Shown here: positions 37,146 through 46,447 of the stretch, piece by piece | Position numbering within the stretch: position 1 is the stretch's first letter | Layout: the number at the start of each line of letters is the position of its first letter | Assembly: GCA_030065915.1 (NCBI GenBank) | Contig: JASJCQ010000017.1 | Location: forward strand, 35,358 to 99,357 | Direction: 5' to 3' | Source of the DNA: Woeseiaceae bacterium | GTDB taxonomy: Bacteria > Pseudomonadota > Gammaproteobacteria > Steroidobacterales > Woeseiaceae | DNA length: 64,000 nucleotides | The notes under the pieces: generated by a model | The model's database searches: none | What the model was told of the DNA's origin: nothing | Seen by the model: only the letters and a program-made list of their open reading frames with translations | Position numbers and translations under genes: made by a program

Positions 37146-38828
37146 ATGCGAATCGTTTTCGTTCACCCGAACTATCATTCTGGCGGAGCTGAGATTGCGG
37201 GAAACTGGCCACCCGCCTGGGTCGCCTATCTCTCCGGTGCACTAAAGACTGCCGGGTTCGACGATATTCATTTCCTCGATGCGATGACGAATCACATGAG
37301 CGACGAGGAGCTCAGCGGGCGCCTCGATGAGCTGCAACCGGACTTGGTCGGAACGACGGCGATTACGCCATCGATCTACGCGGCCGAACGTGTGCTGGAG
37401 ATCGCTCGCGAAGTCGTACCAACTGCGCTCAGGGTCCTGGGCGGTATCCACGCAACCTTTATGTACAAGCAGGTCCTGAGTGAGAGCGATGCCGTTGACG
37501 TCATCGTTCGCGGGGAGGGCGAAGAAATCGTCGTCAATCTCGTACGCGCATTGCACGAGGGTCGATACCTGCAGAACCGGCACAGCATCCAGGGTCTCGC
37601 ATTCCGAGATGGCGAGCAGATCGTCGCGACGCCGGCAGCTCCGACCGTGAAGAACTTCGATGCAGTGACGCCGGACTGGTCGTTGCTTGAATGGGAGAAG
37701 TACATCTACGTGCCGCTCGGAGTCCGGGTCGCGATTCCAAACATGGCGCGCGGCTGCCCGTTCACCTGCTCTTTCTGTTCGCAGTGGAAGTTCTGGCGTG
37801 ACTACCGCGTACGTGACCCGATCAAGGTCGTCGACGAGATCGAAACTTTGGTCAACGAGCATGACGTTGGTTTTTTCATCCTTGCCGACGAAGAACCGAC
37901 GATCAACCGCAAGAAATTCATCAAGTTCTGCGAGGAACTGATTGCGCGCGGTCTGCCGGACCGCATCAAGTGGGGCATCAACACACGCGTCACCGACATT
38001 CTTCGTGACGAAACGCTGCTGCCGCTGTATCGCAAAGCCGGTCTTGTGCACGTGTCCCTGGGCACCGAGGCGGCTGCACAGATCAAGCTCGACCGGTTCA
38101 ACAAGGAAACCAAGGTCAGCGAAAACAAGCGTGCGATCAAGCTGCTTAGAGACGCTGACATCTTCGTCGAGGCGCAGTTCATCGTCGGGCTCGACAACGA
38201 GACGCCGGAGACGCTCGAAGAGACCTACCAGATGGCCTGGGACTGGCAGCCGGACCTTGCCAACTGGGCGATGTACACGCCGTGGCCGTTCACACCGCTC
38301 TACCAGGAGCTGGGCGACAAGGTCGAGGTCTTTGACTTCTCCAGGTACAACTTCGTGACGCCGATCATGAAGCCCGCGTCGATGGAGCGGGAGGAACTGC
38401 TCGACCGGGTTATGAACAACTATCGGCGTTTCTACATGAAGAAGGCGCTTTTCCATTACCCATGGCGCGGTACCGGCTTCAGGCGTCGTTACCTGCTGGG
38501 TTGCCTGAAGGCCTTCCTGAAAGCCGGTTTCCAGCGGACCTTCTACGACCTCGGCAAAGTGGGCTACTGGGGACCGCAGTCGAAGAAAAACGTGGACTTC
38601 AAGTTCGATCGGACCCGGCGCATCGCGAAGGCGCAGCTTGAAGACTGGGAGGCGGCAGCCGACCGGGCACAGCGACTGCGGGTGAAGCGAAAGGCCAATG
38701 GGTTGGGTACCGAAGCGGTTACCGAGACGGCGATCCCGGTTGACTCGATCAAGGCCTGTGGTGGGGGCGACCAGCAGATGACGCAACAGGATCTGGCCAG
38801 GGCGAACGAAACGGAGGCGCAGCGATGA
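37146..38828 (+). CDS. bchE: Anaerobic Mg-protoporphyrin IX monomethyl ester cyclase BchE
   Basis: A 560-residue B12-binding radical-SAM protein. BchE forms ring E of bacteriochlorophyll without oxygen. The N-terminus [20 protein letters not shown] is highly characteristic, and the radical-SAM cysteines are Cys204, Cys208 and Cys211 ([16 protein letters not shown]). [11 protein letters not shown] and [13 protein letters not shown] also fit the family. The ATG at 37146 has AGGGG 7 bases upstream; the frame is open further upstream without matching the family. The C-terminal 60 residues are low-complexity and variable. It overlaps bchJ by 4 bases. Confidence 0.93.
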   Translation: MRIVFVHPNYHSGGAEIAGNWPPAWVAYLSGALKTAGFDDIHFLDAMTNHMSDEELSGRLDELQPDLVGTTAITPSIYAAERVLEIAREVVPTALRVLGGIHATFMYKQVLSESDAVDVIVRGEGEEIVVNLVRALHEGRYLQNRHSIQGLAFRDGEQIVATPAAPTVKNFDAVTPDWSLLEWEKYIYVPLGVRVAIPNMARGCPFTCSFCSQWKFWRDYRVRDPIKVVDEIETLVNEHDVGFFILADEEPTINRKKFIKFCEELIARGLPDRIKWGINTRVTDILRDETLLPLYRKAGLVHVSLGTEAAAQIKLDRFNKETKVSENKRAIKLLRDADIFVEAQFIVGLDNETPETLEETYQMAWDWQPDLANWAMYTPWPFTPLYQELGDKVEVFDFSRYNFVTPIMKPASMEREELLDRVMNNYRRFYMKKALFHYPWRGTGFRRRYLLGCLKAFLKAGFQRTFYDLGKVGYWGPQSKKNVDFKFDRTRRIAKAQLEDWEAAADRAQRLRVKRKANGLGTEAVTETAIPVDSIKACGGGDQQMTQQDLARANETEAQR

Positions 38829-39448
38829 CACAGTCGGCCGCCGCCAGCCGCGGCGTCGGTATTGCCCGGGTGGGGCCCAACGCGATACTGCAGTACCTCC
38901 CGGTCCTCGAGAAAGCGATGGGAAGATCGGCACTGGATGAATTCCTGACCGCAGAGCATCTCGAACGGGTACCCGATGGGTCGGAGATGATCGAGGAGGG
39001 GCTCGCCGCGCAGTTCCACCAGGCGGTTCGTCGCCAGTTCCCGGATGTCGCGGCGGAACTCGCCAGAGATGCCGGCGCGGGTGCGGCGGATTACATCATC
39101 GCGAACCGGATTCCCGCCTTTGCGAGGGCGATCCTGGCGCTGTTGCCGCGCCCGGTGGCTGAGGACATGCTGAGCCGTTCCATCGCCGACCATGCGTGGA
39201 CCTTCGCTGGTTCGGGCGAGTTCAGGGTACACCGCCAGCCGCCGATGACATTCGAGATCATCGGCAACCCTATCGTCAGGGGGGAATGTGCCAGCCAACC
39301 CATCTGTGTATGGCACGCGGCCGTGTTCACCCAACTGTTCAGCAAGTTGGTCGGCGGTACCTACTCGGTGACCGAGCGCCAGTGCTGTGCGAGCGGCGCC
39401 GAATCCTGCCGCTTCGAGCTTGTGCGCAGCAAGTTCCAGACCTATTAA
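38825..39448 (+). CDS. bchJ: BchJ-like V4R-domain protein
   Basis: A 207-residue protein ending in a V4R (vinyl-reductase-type ligand-binding) domain with conserved cysteines and CxxxC-like spacing ([17 protein letters not shown]). BchJ was named as a 4-vinyl reductase in bacteriochlorophyll synthesis; later work assigned that reaction to other enzymes, so BchJ is probably a tetrapyrrole-binding accessory. It is translationally coupled to bchE (ATGA), the same bchE-bchJ order as in purple bacteria. No other photosynthesis gene lies in the window. Confidence 0.87.
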   Translation: MTQSAAASRGVGIARVGPNAILQYLPVLEKAMGRSALDEFLTAEHLERVPDGSEMIEEGLAAQFHQAVRRQFPDVAAELARDAGAGAADYIIANRIPAFARAILALLPRPVAEDMLSRSIADHAWTFAGSGEFRVHRQPPMTFEIIGNPIVRGECASQPICVWHAAVFTQLFSKLVGGTYSVTERQCCASGAESCRFELVRSKFQTY

Positions 39449-39459
39449 GAGGCGCGCTC

Positions 39460-40977
39460 CTACAGGTCGAAGGTCAGTCCCTGCGCGAGCGGCAGATCGG
39501 ATCCCCAGTTGATCGTGTTCGTCTGGCGTCGCATGTAGGACTGCCAGGCATCGGAACCCGACTCGCGGCCGCCGCCGGTTTCTTTCTCGCCGCCAAACGC
39601 ACCGCCGATCTCGGCACCGGAGGTTCCGATATTGACGTTGGCGATGCCGCAGTCAGATCCGACCGCCGACAAGAAGCGCTCCGCCGTCTGCAGGTTGTCG
39701 GTGAAGATCGCCGAGGACAGCCCCTGGGCGACGCCATTCTGCATGGCGACCGCATCGTCGAGCGTCTTGTACGGGATCAGGTAGAGCAGGGGGCCGAAGG
39801 TCTCCTGCTGCACGATGTCCCAGTCGTTGTTCGCGATCGCGATCGCCGGCGTCATGAAGTTGCCGGGCCGCTCGATCTTGTCACCGCCACACAGGATCTC
39901 GCCCCCGGCGGCCTCGACAGCAGCGATCGAGGCCTGCACCCGGTCGATGGACGTCGCGTCGATCAATGGACCGACCAGCGTGTCGGGATCCAGCGGGTCG
40001 CCGATGCGAAGTTGCTTGTAGGCCTTGACCAGAGACGCCTTCAACTCGTCAAGCCGTGATTCTTCGACCAGGACGCGGCGCGTCGTCGTGCAGCGCTGTC
40101 CTGCGGTGCCGACCGCACCGAATACGATCGACGGGATAGCCAGTTCCAGGTTTGCATCCTTGTCGACGATGATCGCGTTGTTGCCGCCGAGTTCCAGCAG
40201 GCTCTTGCCCATTCGTTCCGCGACGCGAACGCCGACCTGGCGTCCCACGGCGGACGAGCCGGTGAAAGACACGAGGTTCACGCGCCGATCGTCGACAAAC
40301 TTCTGCGCGAGGCTGTTATCGGCATCGTTGAACAACAGGCTGATGACCGGGAGGTCCAGGTCTGCCATCGCATCGTTCATGATCTTCTGCACGGCGACGG
40401 CGCACAGCGGCGTTTTCGGCGACGGCTTCCAGATGCTGACGTTGCCACACACGGCGGCAAGCGCCGTGTTCCACGCCCAGACGGCGACCGGGAAGTTGAA
40501 CGCCGTGATCGTGCCGACGACGCCCAGCGGATGCCACTGTTCGTACATGCGGTGCTCTGGACGCTCCGAGTGCATCGTCTTGCCGTACAGCATGCGCGAT
40601 TGCCCGACAGCGAAGTCGCAGATGTCGATCATTTCCTGCACCTCGCCGTCGCCTTCGGCCTTGATCTTGCCCATCTCGAGCGTGACCAGGCTGCCAAGTG
40701 CGTCCTTGTGTTTGCGCAGCTCATCGCCGAGCCGGCGCACGGCTTCGCCGCGAACCGGAGCGGGCACCTTGCGCCACTCGACCGATGCCTCTGTCGCCGC
40801 CTGCAGCACTTTCTCGTAGTCCGATTCGCTCGTGGACTGCACGCGGGCGATCAGCTCGCCGGTCGTCGGGTTGATCGACTCGATCCACGGCGCGTTTTCA
40901 TCGGTCAGCGCTTCGGCGCCTACCCAGGTACCGGGGTTGTCTGCCTCCAGGCCGAGTGATGTCAGGATGTCTTTCAT
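39460..40977 (-). CDS. ALDH7-type aldehyde dehydrogenase (P6C/aminoadipate-semialdehyde dehydrogenase)
   Basis: A 505-residue NAD-dependent aldehyde dehydrogenase. Catalytic residues are Cys296 (GQRCTTTRR), Glu262 (LELGGNNA) and Asn161. The C-terminal IGTSGAEIGGAFGGEKETGG then GRESGSDAWQSYMRRQTNTI is typical of antiquitin/AmaB enzymes that oxidise L-piperideine-6-carboxylate/2-aminoadipate semialdehyde in lysine breakdown. It overlaps the stop of the saccharopine-dehydrogenase-like gene by one base, supporting a shared lysine pathway. Confidence 0.9.
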   Translation of the reverse strand: MKDILTSLGLEADNPGTWVGAEALTDENAPWIESINPTTGELIARVQSTSESDYEKVLQAATEASVEWRKVPAPVRGEAVRRLGDELRKHKDALGSLVTLEMGKIKAEGDGEVQEMIDICDFAVGQSRMLYGKTMHSERPEHRMYEQWHPLGVVGTITAFNFPVAVWAWNTALAAVCGNVSIWKPSPKTPLCAVAVQKIMNDAMADLDLPVISLLFNDADNSLAQKFVDDRRVNLVSFTGSSAVGRQVGVRVAERMGKSLLELGGNNAIIVDKDANLELAIPSIVFGAVGTAGQRCTTTRRVLVEESRLDELKASLVKAYKQLRIGDPLDPDTLVGPLIDATSIDRVQASIAAVEAAGGEILCGGDKIERPGNFMTPAIAIANNDWDIVQQETFGPLLYLIPYKTLDDAVAMQNGVAQGLSSAIFTDNLQTAERFLSAVGSDCGIANVNIGTSGAEIGGAFGGEKETGGGRESGSDAWQSYMRRQTNTINWGSDLPLAQGLTFDL

Positions 40978-42146
40978 TATTTCGCCCCTTTCTTGGCACG
41001 CTGGTGGCCGGTCTCGCCGCGTGCGACGAGTTCAGCCGACGTGATATTCGTGCCGCCCTGTTCATACAGACGCCCGAAATGGTTATTAAGAATGTCCTCG
41101 AGCTGAAACTCTTCCTGCGCGACGAATCCGCTGTAGTTGCGGTCGCCATTCAGAATCAGGTCGACCACGCTGCAGATGCCGGCGGCGGTCGTCACCTGGA
41201 TCGCCGACCACAGTCGACCGGCGACCTGCTGCGGGTAGATCTTGTTGACGTAGTTTTCTTCGCGCAGCTCGCCGTCCTGGAAACCGGTAACCGCGGCATA
41301 GATGATCACGACGTCCTGCAGAGTCTGCGGTACCGAGTTCTCGAGGATGCGTTTCAGCGTATCGCGATCGTGGTTGAGCTTCAGGCCGTTCATTAGCAGG
41401 CGCATCTGTTCGCAGTGGCCCGGGTAGCGAATCGTCTTGTAGTTCATGTTGACGACGCGGTCGCCATAGGTCTCGCCCAAAGAGCCCAGGCCACCAGAGG
41501 TGTTGAACGCCTCGTAGAGCTTGCCGTCGATCTCGATCTCCTCGAGACCCTCCAGCGGCATCAGGTCGACTTCCCTGCCGTCGACAATCGCCTTGCACAT
41601 GTTGCCGTACTCGTTGATGACGCCGTCGGTTGACCAGGTCAGCGAGTACTTCAAGACGTTGTTGGGGTGTTGGGGCAGCGCACCGACGCGCAGTTTGACG
41701 GACTTGAGTTCGTCGAAGTGCTGGATCAGCTCATTCGCAGCAATACTGATGAAGCCCGGTGCGAGACCGCACTGCGGAACAAACACAGTCTCTGCGCCCT
41801 CGGCGATCTTGCGGACCGCTTCGGTCACCTCGACATCCTCGGTCAGGTCGAAGTAGTGCAGGTTGTGATCCCGTGCGACCTGTGCAACGACTTCGTTGCA
41901 GTAGTAGGGCAGGCTGGAAATAACGGCGATCGGCTTGTGCTTTTGCACATGACGGGACAGCGCTTCGGCATCCGTTGCATCGAGGTTGAATGCTTTGATA
42001 CTCGTCAGCTTGTGGGCCTCGGCGACCTCGGTTGCCGCACCCCTGCGCGCATCACCGAGCTGGACGTGATAGTCGTCGCTTTCTGCCAGCAGACCGGAAA
42101 TCAACGCGCCAATCTTGCCGGCGCCTAAAACCAGAATTTCGTGCAT
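40977..42146 (-). CDS. Saccharopine dehydrogenase-family protein (lysine 6-dehydrogenase-like)
   Basis: A 389-residue NAD(P)-binding protein with Rossmann motif ILVLGAGKIGALISGLLAE at the N-terminus and family segments VISSLPYYCNEVV and PQCGLAPGFISI. Coupling to an ALDH7 gene suggests it forms the aldehyde substrate, either by lysine 6-dehydrogenation or saccharopine cleavage. ATGs at 42152 and 42146 are both possible; the second has a GGGG ribosome site at better distance (9 bases). No lysine-ketoglutarate reductase or aminotransferase lies beside it. Confidence 0.82.
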   Translation of the reverse strand: MHEILVLGAGKIGALISGLLAESDDYHVQLGDARRGAATEVAEAHKLTSIKAFNLDATDAEALSRHVQKHKPIAVISSLPYYCNEVVAQVARDHNLHYFDLTEDVEVTEAVRKIAEGAETVFVPQCGLAPGFISIAANELIQHFDELKSVKLRVGALPQHPNNVLKYSLTWSTDGVINEYGNMCKAIVDGREVDLMPLEGLEEIEIDGKLYEAFNTSGGLGSLGETYGDRVVNMNYKTIRYPGHCEQMRLLMNGLKLNHDRDTLKRILENSVPQTLQDVVIIYAAVTGFQDGELREENYVNKIYPQQVAGRLWSAIQVTTAAGICSVVDLILNGDRNYSGFVAQEEFQLEDILNNHFGRLYEQGGTNITSAELVARGETGHQRAKKGAK

Positions 42147-42376
42147 AGTCATTGTCCCCAAATCCACCGCCTGCAAACTGCATCCCCGGCGGTCATCCGG
42201 CGCGCATTGTGCCAAGCCAAAGGCGCGGCCGCTATACCATTAAGCGCTAGCGCCCGGAAATTTTCGCTTACGGGACCGCGGCCCGGAACATCGACTTGAG
42301 ACCTTGTCGAGGGCCTTTCTGACAAAGTGGACATAAGCAACTGATTTCATGTGAAATTGCAGCAGAAACTTTTGTG

Positions 42377-42432
42377 ATGCCGTAAATCGCATGGCATAGT
42401 CAGATTTCAGGCGCCATCAGGCGCTTTTTTTT
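42377..42432 (+). terminator. Leader terminator with possible competing hairpins (candidate attenuator)
   Basis: GCGCC (42411-42415), ATCA loop, GGCGC (42420-42424) and eight T residues (42425-42432) form an intrinsic terminator 23 bases before the DAHP synthase start. No + strand gene lies upstream. An upstream hairpin ATGCCGT (42377-42383)/ATGGCAT (42391-42397) and an alternative pairing ATGGC (42391-42395)/GCCAT (42413-42417), which would consume the terminator arm, give a 1:2, 2:3, 3:4 arrangement. Confidence 0.55.
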
Positions 42433-42455
42433 ACGGACGAAGCGCGGAAAGAAAC

Positions 42456-43823
42456 GTGAGCAGAAATAGAGCGGCAACGGACTGGCACCCGGCCAGTTGG
42501 GAAAGCAAAGTAGCAGCGCAACAGGCGACCTACCCGGACAAGGCGGCGCTGGAGCGCGTCGTCGCCGACCTCAGTCGGCTTCCTCCGATCGTGACCTCGT
42601 GGGAGGTCGACGCTCTGAAGGACGAGATCGCACGCGCGCAGCGTGGTGAGGCCTTCATACTGCAAGGTGGCGATTGCGCCGAGACTTTCGACGAGTGCAC
42701 GTCCGAGGACATCGTCGCCAAGCTCAAGATCCTGCTGCAGATGAGTCTCGTCATGCTGTTCGGCATGAAGAAGCCGGTCGTGCGCGTCGGCCGCATGGCA
42801 GGCCAGTACGCGAAACCGCGCTCGGCAGACATTGAGACGCGAAACGGCGAGTCGCTGCCGAGCTTCCGCGGAGACCTGGTCAACCGCAGCCCGTTCACCA
42901 GCGCGGATCGCGTGCCGGATCCGAGCCTGATCCTGCGTGGTTACGAGCGGGCCGCGCTGACGCTGAACTTCGTGCGCTCGCTGATTGACGGCGGATTCGC
43001 CGACCTGCATCACCCGGAATACTGGGACCTCGGCTGGGTCGGCCACTCACCGATGGCGGACGAGTACCACAAGATCGTTGCGTCGATCTCCGACTCGCTC
43101 GACTTCCTCGAGACGATTTCGGGCAGCCCGGTGCACAAGACGCGTCGCGCGGACATCTACGCCGCGCACGAGGGACTGCACCTGCACTACGAGCAGGCGC
43201 AGACCCGCTACCTGGATCGCCGGCAGCGCTGGTACGACCTGACGACGCACTTCCCGTGGATCGGTATGCGCACCGCGGCGATGGACGGTGCTCACGTCGA
43301 GTTCTTCCGCGGCATCGCCAACCCGATCGGGATCAAGATCGGTCCCGGCATGACCCGCGACTGGCTGCAGGACCTGATTCGTGTGCTTAATCCGAATAAC
43401 GAGCCTGGTCGCCTGACGCTGATTCACCGATTCGGCGCCAAGTCCGTCGAGGACCACCTGCCGGAGATGATCTCGGCGGTCAAGGAGACTGGGTCGCCGG
43501 TGCTGTGGGTGTCGGACCCGATGCACGGCAACACCGAGAGCACGCCTGACGGCGTCAAGACGCGGCGCTTCGATAACATCCTGTCGGAGCTGGAGTCTTC
43601 GTTCCGTGTGCATGAGTCCATGGGCAGTCACTTGGGCGGCGTTCATCTTGAACTCACTGGCGATAACGTGACCGAGTGCACCGGCGGCGCCCGCGGGCTG
43701 ACCGATGGTGACCTCGCGCGTGCGTATAAGTCGACGGTTGACCCGCGCCTGAATTACGAGCAGGCGATGGAGATCGCGATGCGGATCTCGGGCCTGCACA
43801 AGTCGCAGTTCAAGAGCGCCTGA
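42456..43823 (+). CDS. Class II (plant-type) DAHP synthase
   Basis: A 455-residue 3-deoxy-7-phosphoheptulonate synthase, the first step of the shikimate pathway. Class II markers are ILQGGDCAETF, RVGRMAGQYAKPRS, GIKIGPGMTRDW, VLWVSDPMHGNTE and GVHLELTGDNVTEC. The length is the class II norm. The start is GTG at 42456. Its leader carries a terminator, suggesting regulation by premature termination. It is divergent from the saccharopine-dehydrogenase-like gene. Confidence 0.95.
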   Translation: MSRNRAATDWHPASWESKVAAQQATYPDKAALERVVADLSRLPPIVTSWEVDALKDEIARAQRGEAFILQGGDCAETFDECTSEDIVAKLKILLQMSLVMLFGMKKPVVRVGRMAGQYAKPRSADIETRNGESLPSFRGDLVNRSPFTSADRVPDPSLILRGYERAALTLNFVRSLIDGGFADLHHPEYWDLGWVGHSPMADEYHKIVASISDSLDFLETISGSPVHKTRRADIYAAHEGLHLHYEQAQTRYLDRRQRWYDLTTHFPWIGMRTAAMDGAHVEFFRGIANPIGIKIGPGMTRDWLQDLIRVLNPNNEPGRLTLIHRFGAKSVEDHLPEMISAVKETGSPVLWVSDPMHGNTESTPDGVKTRRFDNILSELESSFRVHESMGSHLGGVHLELTGDNVTECTGGARGLTDGDLARAYKSTVDPRLNYEQAMEIAMRISGLHKSQFKSA

Positions 43824-43832
43824 TCGCTGTTG

Positions 43833-44411
43833 TCAGCGCCTGCGGTAGGCCTTTAGCGCCCGCCACGCTTCAGTATTGGAGATTTCCCGGTGTTGTCCAG
43901 GAGCCAATCCGCGTAGCGTCCAGGGACCCACACGCCAGCGAATAAGCCGCAGCGTCGGCAGGCCGGCCGCCGCAGTCATCCGGCGCACCTGCCGATTTCG
44001 GCCCTCGTCGATGCAGAGCTCAACCCAGGTATCCGGGATAGCCGCGCGGTAACGGATTGGCGGGTTCCTCGGCCACAGGTCGACTGGCTCCCCGATGACT
44101 CGAGCCGACAGCGCCTTCGCGGGACCGTCCTTCAATTTGACGCCTGATCTCAGTGCTTCGAGTTGCGGCTCGTCAGGTGAGCCCTCGACCTGGGCGTAAT
44201 AGCACTTATCGACCTTCGCCTTTGGGCTGGAGATCGCGGCCTGCAGACGACCGTCGTCGGTCAGCAGCAGCAAGCCCTCGCTGTCGAAATCGAGTCGGCC
44301 GGCCGGGTAGACATTTTTTGTTGCGACGAAGTCTGCCAGCGTCTGGCGGCCGCCGTCGCTCGAGAATTGGCTCAGGACATGAAAAGGCTTATTCAGGATG
44401 AGTAGTGGCAC
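43833..44411 (-). CDS. rluE: 23S rRNA pseudouridine synthase RluE-like
   Basis: A 192-residue RsuA/RluB/E/F-family pseudouridine synthase. Catalytic aspartate is in YPAGRLDFDSEGLLLLTDDG; the C-terminal motif is DEGRNRQVRRMTAAAG. A short N-terminus without an S4 domain and the segment LNKPFHVLSQFSSDGGR are typical of RluE, and the position next to icd (divergent) is the same as in E. coli. The GTG at 44411 is preferred; a TTG start nine codons upstream is possible. Confidence 0.9.
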   Translation of the reverse strand: MPLLILNKPFHVLSQFSSDGGRQTLADFVATKNVYPAGRLDFDSEGLLLLTDDGRLQAAISSPKAKVDKCYYAQVEGSPDEPQLEALRSGVKLKDGPAKALSARVIGEPVDLWPRNPPIRYRAAIPDTWVELCIDEGRNRQVRRMTAAAGLPTLRLIRWRVGPWTLRGLAPGQHREISNTEAWRALKAYRRR

Positions 44412-44457
44412 GGTATTTGGGTAAACTTCGCCCCTCAATTTAACGATAGGTCCTGCA

Positions 44458-45804
44458 ATGCATTACGAACACATCGAGGTGCCCGCCGACGGCGAGATTA
44501 TCACCGCGAATCCAGACCATACTCTGAACGTACCCGATAAGCCGATTATTCCGTTTATCGAGGGCGACGGCATCGGCATCGACGTGACCCCGGTCATGCT
44601 CGATGTCGTCAAGGCCGCGGTCGACTTAGCCTACGGCGATGAACGCGAGATCAAGTGGATGCAGATCTACGCCGGCGAGAAGGCGACCGAGGTCTATGGC
44701 GAGAATGAATACCTGCCCGAGGAGACGCTGGATGCACTGCAGCGCTATGTCGTGTCGATTAAGGGTCCGCTGGCGACACCGATCGGCGGCGGCATTCGTT
44801 CGCTGAACGTCACGATCCGGCAGACGCTGGACCTGTATGCCTGTGTCCGGCCGATCCGGTACTTCCCGGGGGTACAGACACCGATGGCGGATTCGGAGCT
44901 CGTCGACATGACCGTGTTTCGGGAGAACACGGAGGACATCTATGCCGGCATCGAATACCCGACCGGCTCCGAAGAGGTGCAGAAGCTGATTCATTTCCTG
45001 CAGTCGGAACTCGGCGTCAACAAGATCCGTTTCCCGGCAAGTTCCGGCATCGGCATCAAGCCGGTATCCCGGGAAGGCTCCGAGCGCCTGATTCGCAAGG
45101 CGATCCTGCACTGCATCGACACTGACCGATCGTCGGTGACGCTGGTGCACAAGGGCAACATTATGAAGTTCACCGAGGGTGCATTCCGCAATTGGGGATA
45201 TGAACTTGCGCAAACCGAGTTCGGCGCCAAAGAGATCGACGGCGGCCCGTGGATGAGTTTCAAGAACCCGAAGACCGGCAGGGAGATCGTCATAAAAGAC
45301 GTCATCGCCGATAACTTCCTGCAGCAGATCCTGATGCGCCCCGAAGACTACGACGTTATCGCTACGCTAAACCTCAACGGTGACTACATCTCTGATGCAC
45401 TCGCGGCACAGGTGGGCGGTATCGGTATCGCGCCGGGTGCGAACATTGCGGACGCCGTGGCCGTCTTCGAGGCGACGCACGGTACCGCGCCTGGGTTCGC
45501 CGGCAAGGATCGCGTAAACCCCGGCTCGCTTATCCTGTCTGCCGAGATGATGCTGCGCTACCTCGGCTGGACCGAGGCGGCCGACAACATCATGCGCGGC
45601 GTCGCGGGTGCGATCGCGCATGGCCAGCTGACCTTTGACCTCGCACGTCTCCGTCGCGCGATGAAACAGCCGGTTCGCAAAGACCGGCCGAAAGACAAGG
45701 ACGATGTTGTGCAGGAGCTCGCGCAGATCATGCCCGGCGCCAAGCTGGTCGGAACACGGGGATTCGGCGAGGCCGTGATTCACTACATGCAGGCGAAAGA
45801 CTAA
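44458..45804 (+). CDS. icd: NADP-dependent isocitrate dehydrogenase
   Basis: A 448-residue enzyme of the TCA cycle. It has the phosphorylatable-serine region [13 protein letters not shown], active-site [12 protein letters not shown], metal/NADP segments [14 protein letters not shown] and [20 protein letters not shown]. It is a little longer than E. coli Icd because of an insert near residue 410 ([11 protein letters not shown]). It is preceded by a short promoter region and followed by a uracil-DNA glycosylase gene after 5 bases. Confidence 0.96.
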   Translation: MHYEHIEVPADGEIITANPDHTLNVPDKPIIPFIEGDGIGIDVTPVMLDVVKAAVDLAYGDEREIKWMQIYAGEKATEVYGENEYLPEETLDALQRYVVSIKGPLATPIGGGIRSLNVTIRQTLDLYACVRPIRYFPGVQTPMADSELVDMTVFRENTEDIYAGIEYPTGSEEVQKLIHFLQSELGVNKIRFPASSGIGIKPVSREGSERLIRKAILHCIDTDRSSVTLVHKGNIMKFTEGAFRNWGYELAQTEFGAKEIDGGPWMSFKNPKTGREIVIKDVIADNFLQQILMRPEDYDVIATLNLNGDYISDALAAQVGGIGIAPGANIADAVAVFEATHGTAPGFAGKDRVNPGSLILSAEMMLRYLGWTEAADNIMRGVAGAIAHGQLTFDLARLRRAMKQPVRKDRPKDKDDVVQELAQIMPGAKLVGTRGFGEAVIHYMQAKD

Positions 45805-45809
45805 GCCCG

Positions 45810-46445
45810 GTGTCCGGGAGCACGTTCGATGTCGATTGCAGGCGTTGCCCGCGGCTGGCGGCGTTCCTCGATGACGTCAAAGAGAAGTACCCGGACTACC
45901 ACTGCCGGCCGGTGCCGCCGTTTGGCGACGCGCAGGCGAAACTGCTGATCGTCGGACTCGCGCCCGGCATGCACGGCGCCAATCGCAGCGGCCGGCCGTT
46001 TACCGGCGACCACGCCGGGCTTTTGTTGTATGAGGCGTTGCACCGCCACGGTTTTGCAACGGCGCCTGAGTCCTTGCACGTCGACGATGGCCTGCGATTG
46101 CTCGATGCGCGCATTACCAACGCCGTGAAGTGCCTGCCGCCGGACAACAAGCCGGTCGGCGCCGAGATCAACACCTGCAATGACTTCCTCGCAAGCGAGA
46201 TCGCTTCGCTCGCGGGAGGCTCGGTCATCCTGGCGCTGGGCGGCATCGCACACCGCGCCGTCGTCAAGGCTACCGGACGTCGCCAGGCCGACTACAAATT
46301 CGGCCATGGCAATGTCGCCGAGCTCGGCCCGCATCAGTTGCTCGATTCGTATCACTGCAGCCGTTACAACACGAACACCGGACGGCTGACTGCCGAGATG
46401 TTCAATGACGTATTCGGCAAGGCCAGGGAACTGCTCGAGGCCTGA
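45810..46445 (+). CDS. Family 5 uracil-DNA glycosylase (UDGb type)
   Basis: A 211-residue base-excision repair enzyme. It has the family 5 signature VGLAPGMHGANRSGRPFTGD and the C-terminal YHCSRYNTNTGRLTAEMF, where most members have HPSR; here the residue after Tyr is His-Cys-Ser. Two Cys (CRRC, residues 10-13) plus others suggest the iron-sulfur cluster of the family. Family 5 enzymes remove uracil, hypoxanthine and other damaged bases. It lies 3 bases before uvrC. Confidence 0.88.
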   Translation: MSGSTFDVDCRRCPRLAAFLDDVKEKYPDYHCRPVPPFGDAQAKLLIVGLAPGMHGANRSGRPFTGDHAGLLLYEALHRHGFATAPESLHVDDGLRLLDARITNAVKCLPPDNKPVGAEINTCNDFLASEIASLAGGSVILALGGIAHRAVVKATGRRQADYKFGHGNVAELGPHQLLDSYHCSRYNTNTGRLTAEMFNDVFGKARELLEA

Positions 46446-46447
46446 CC

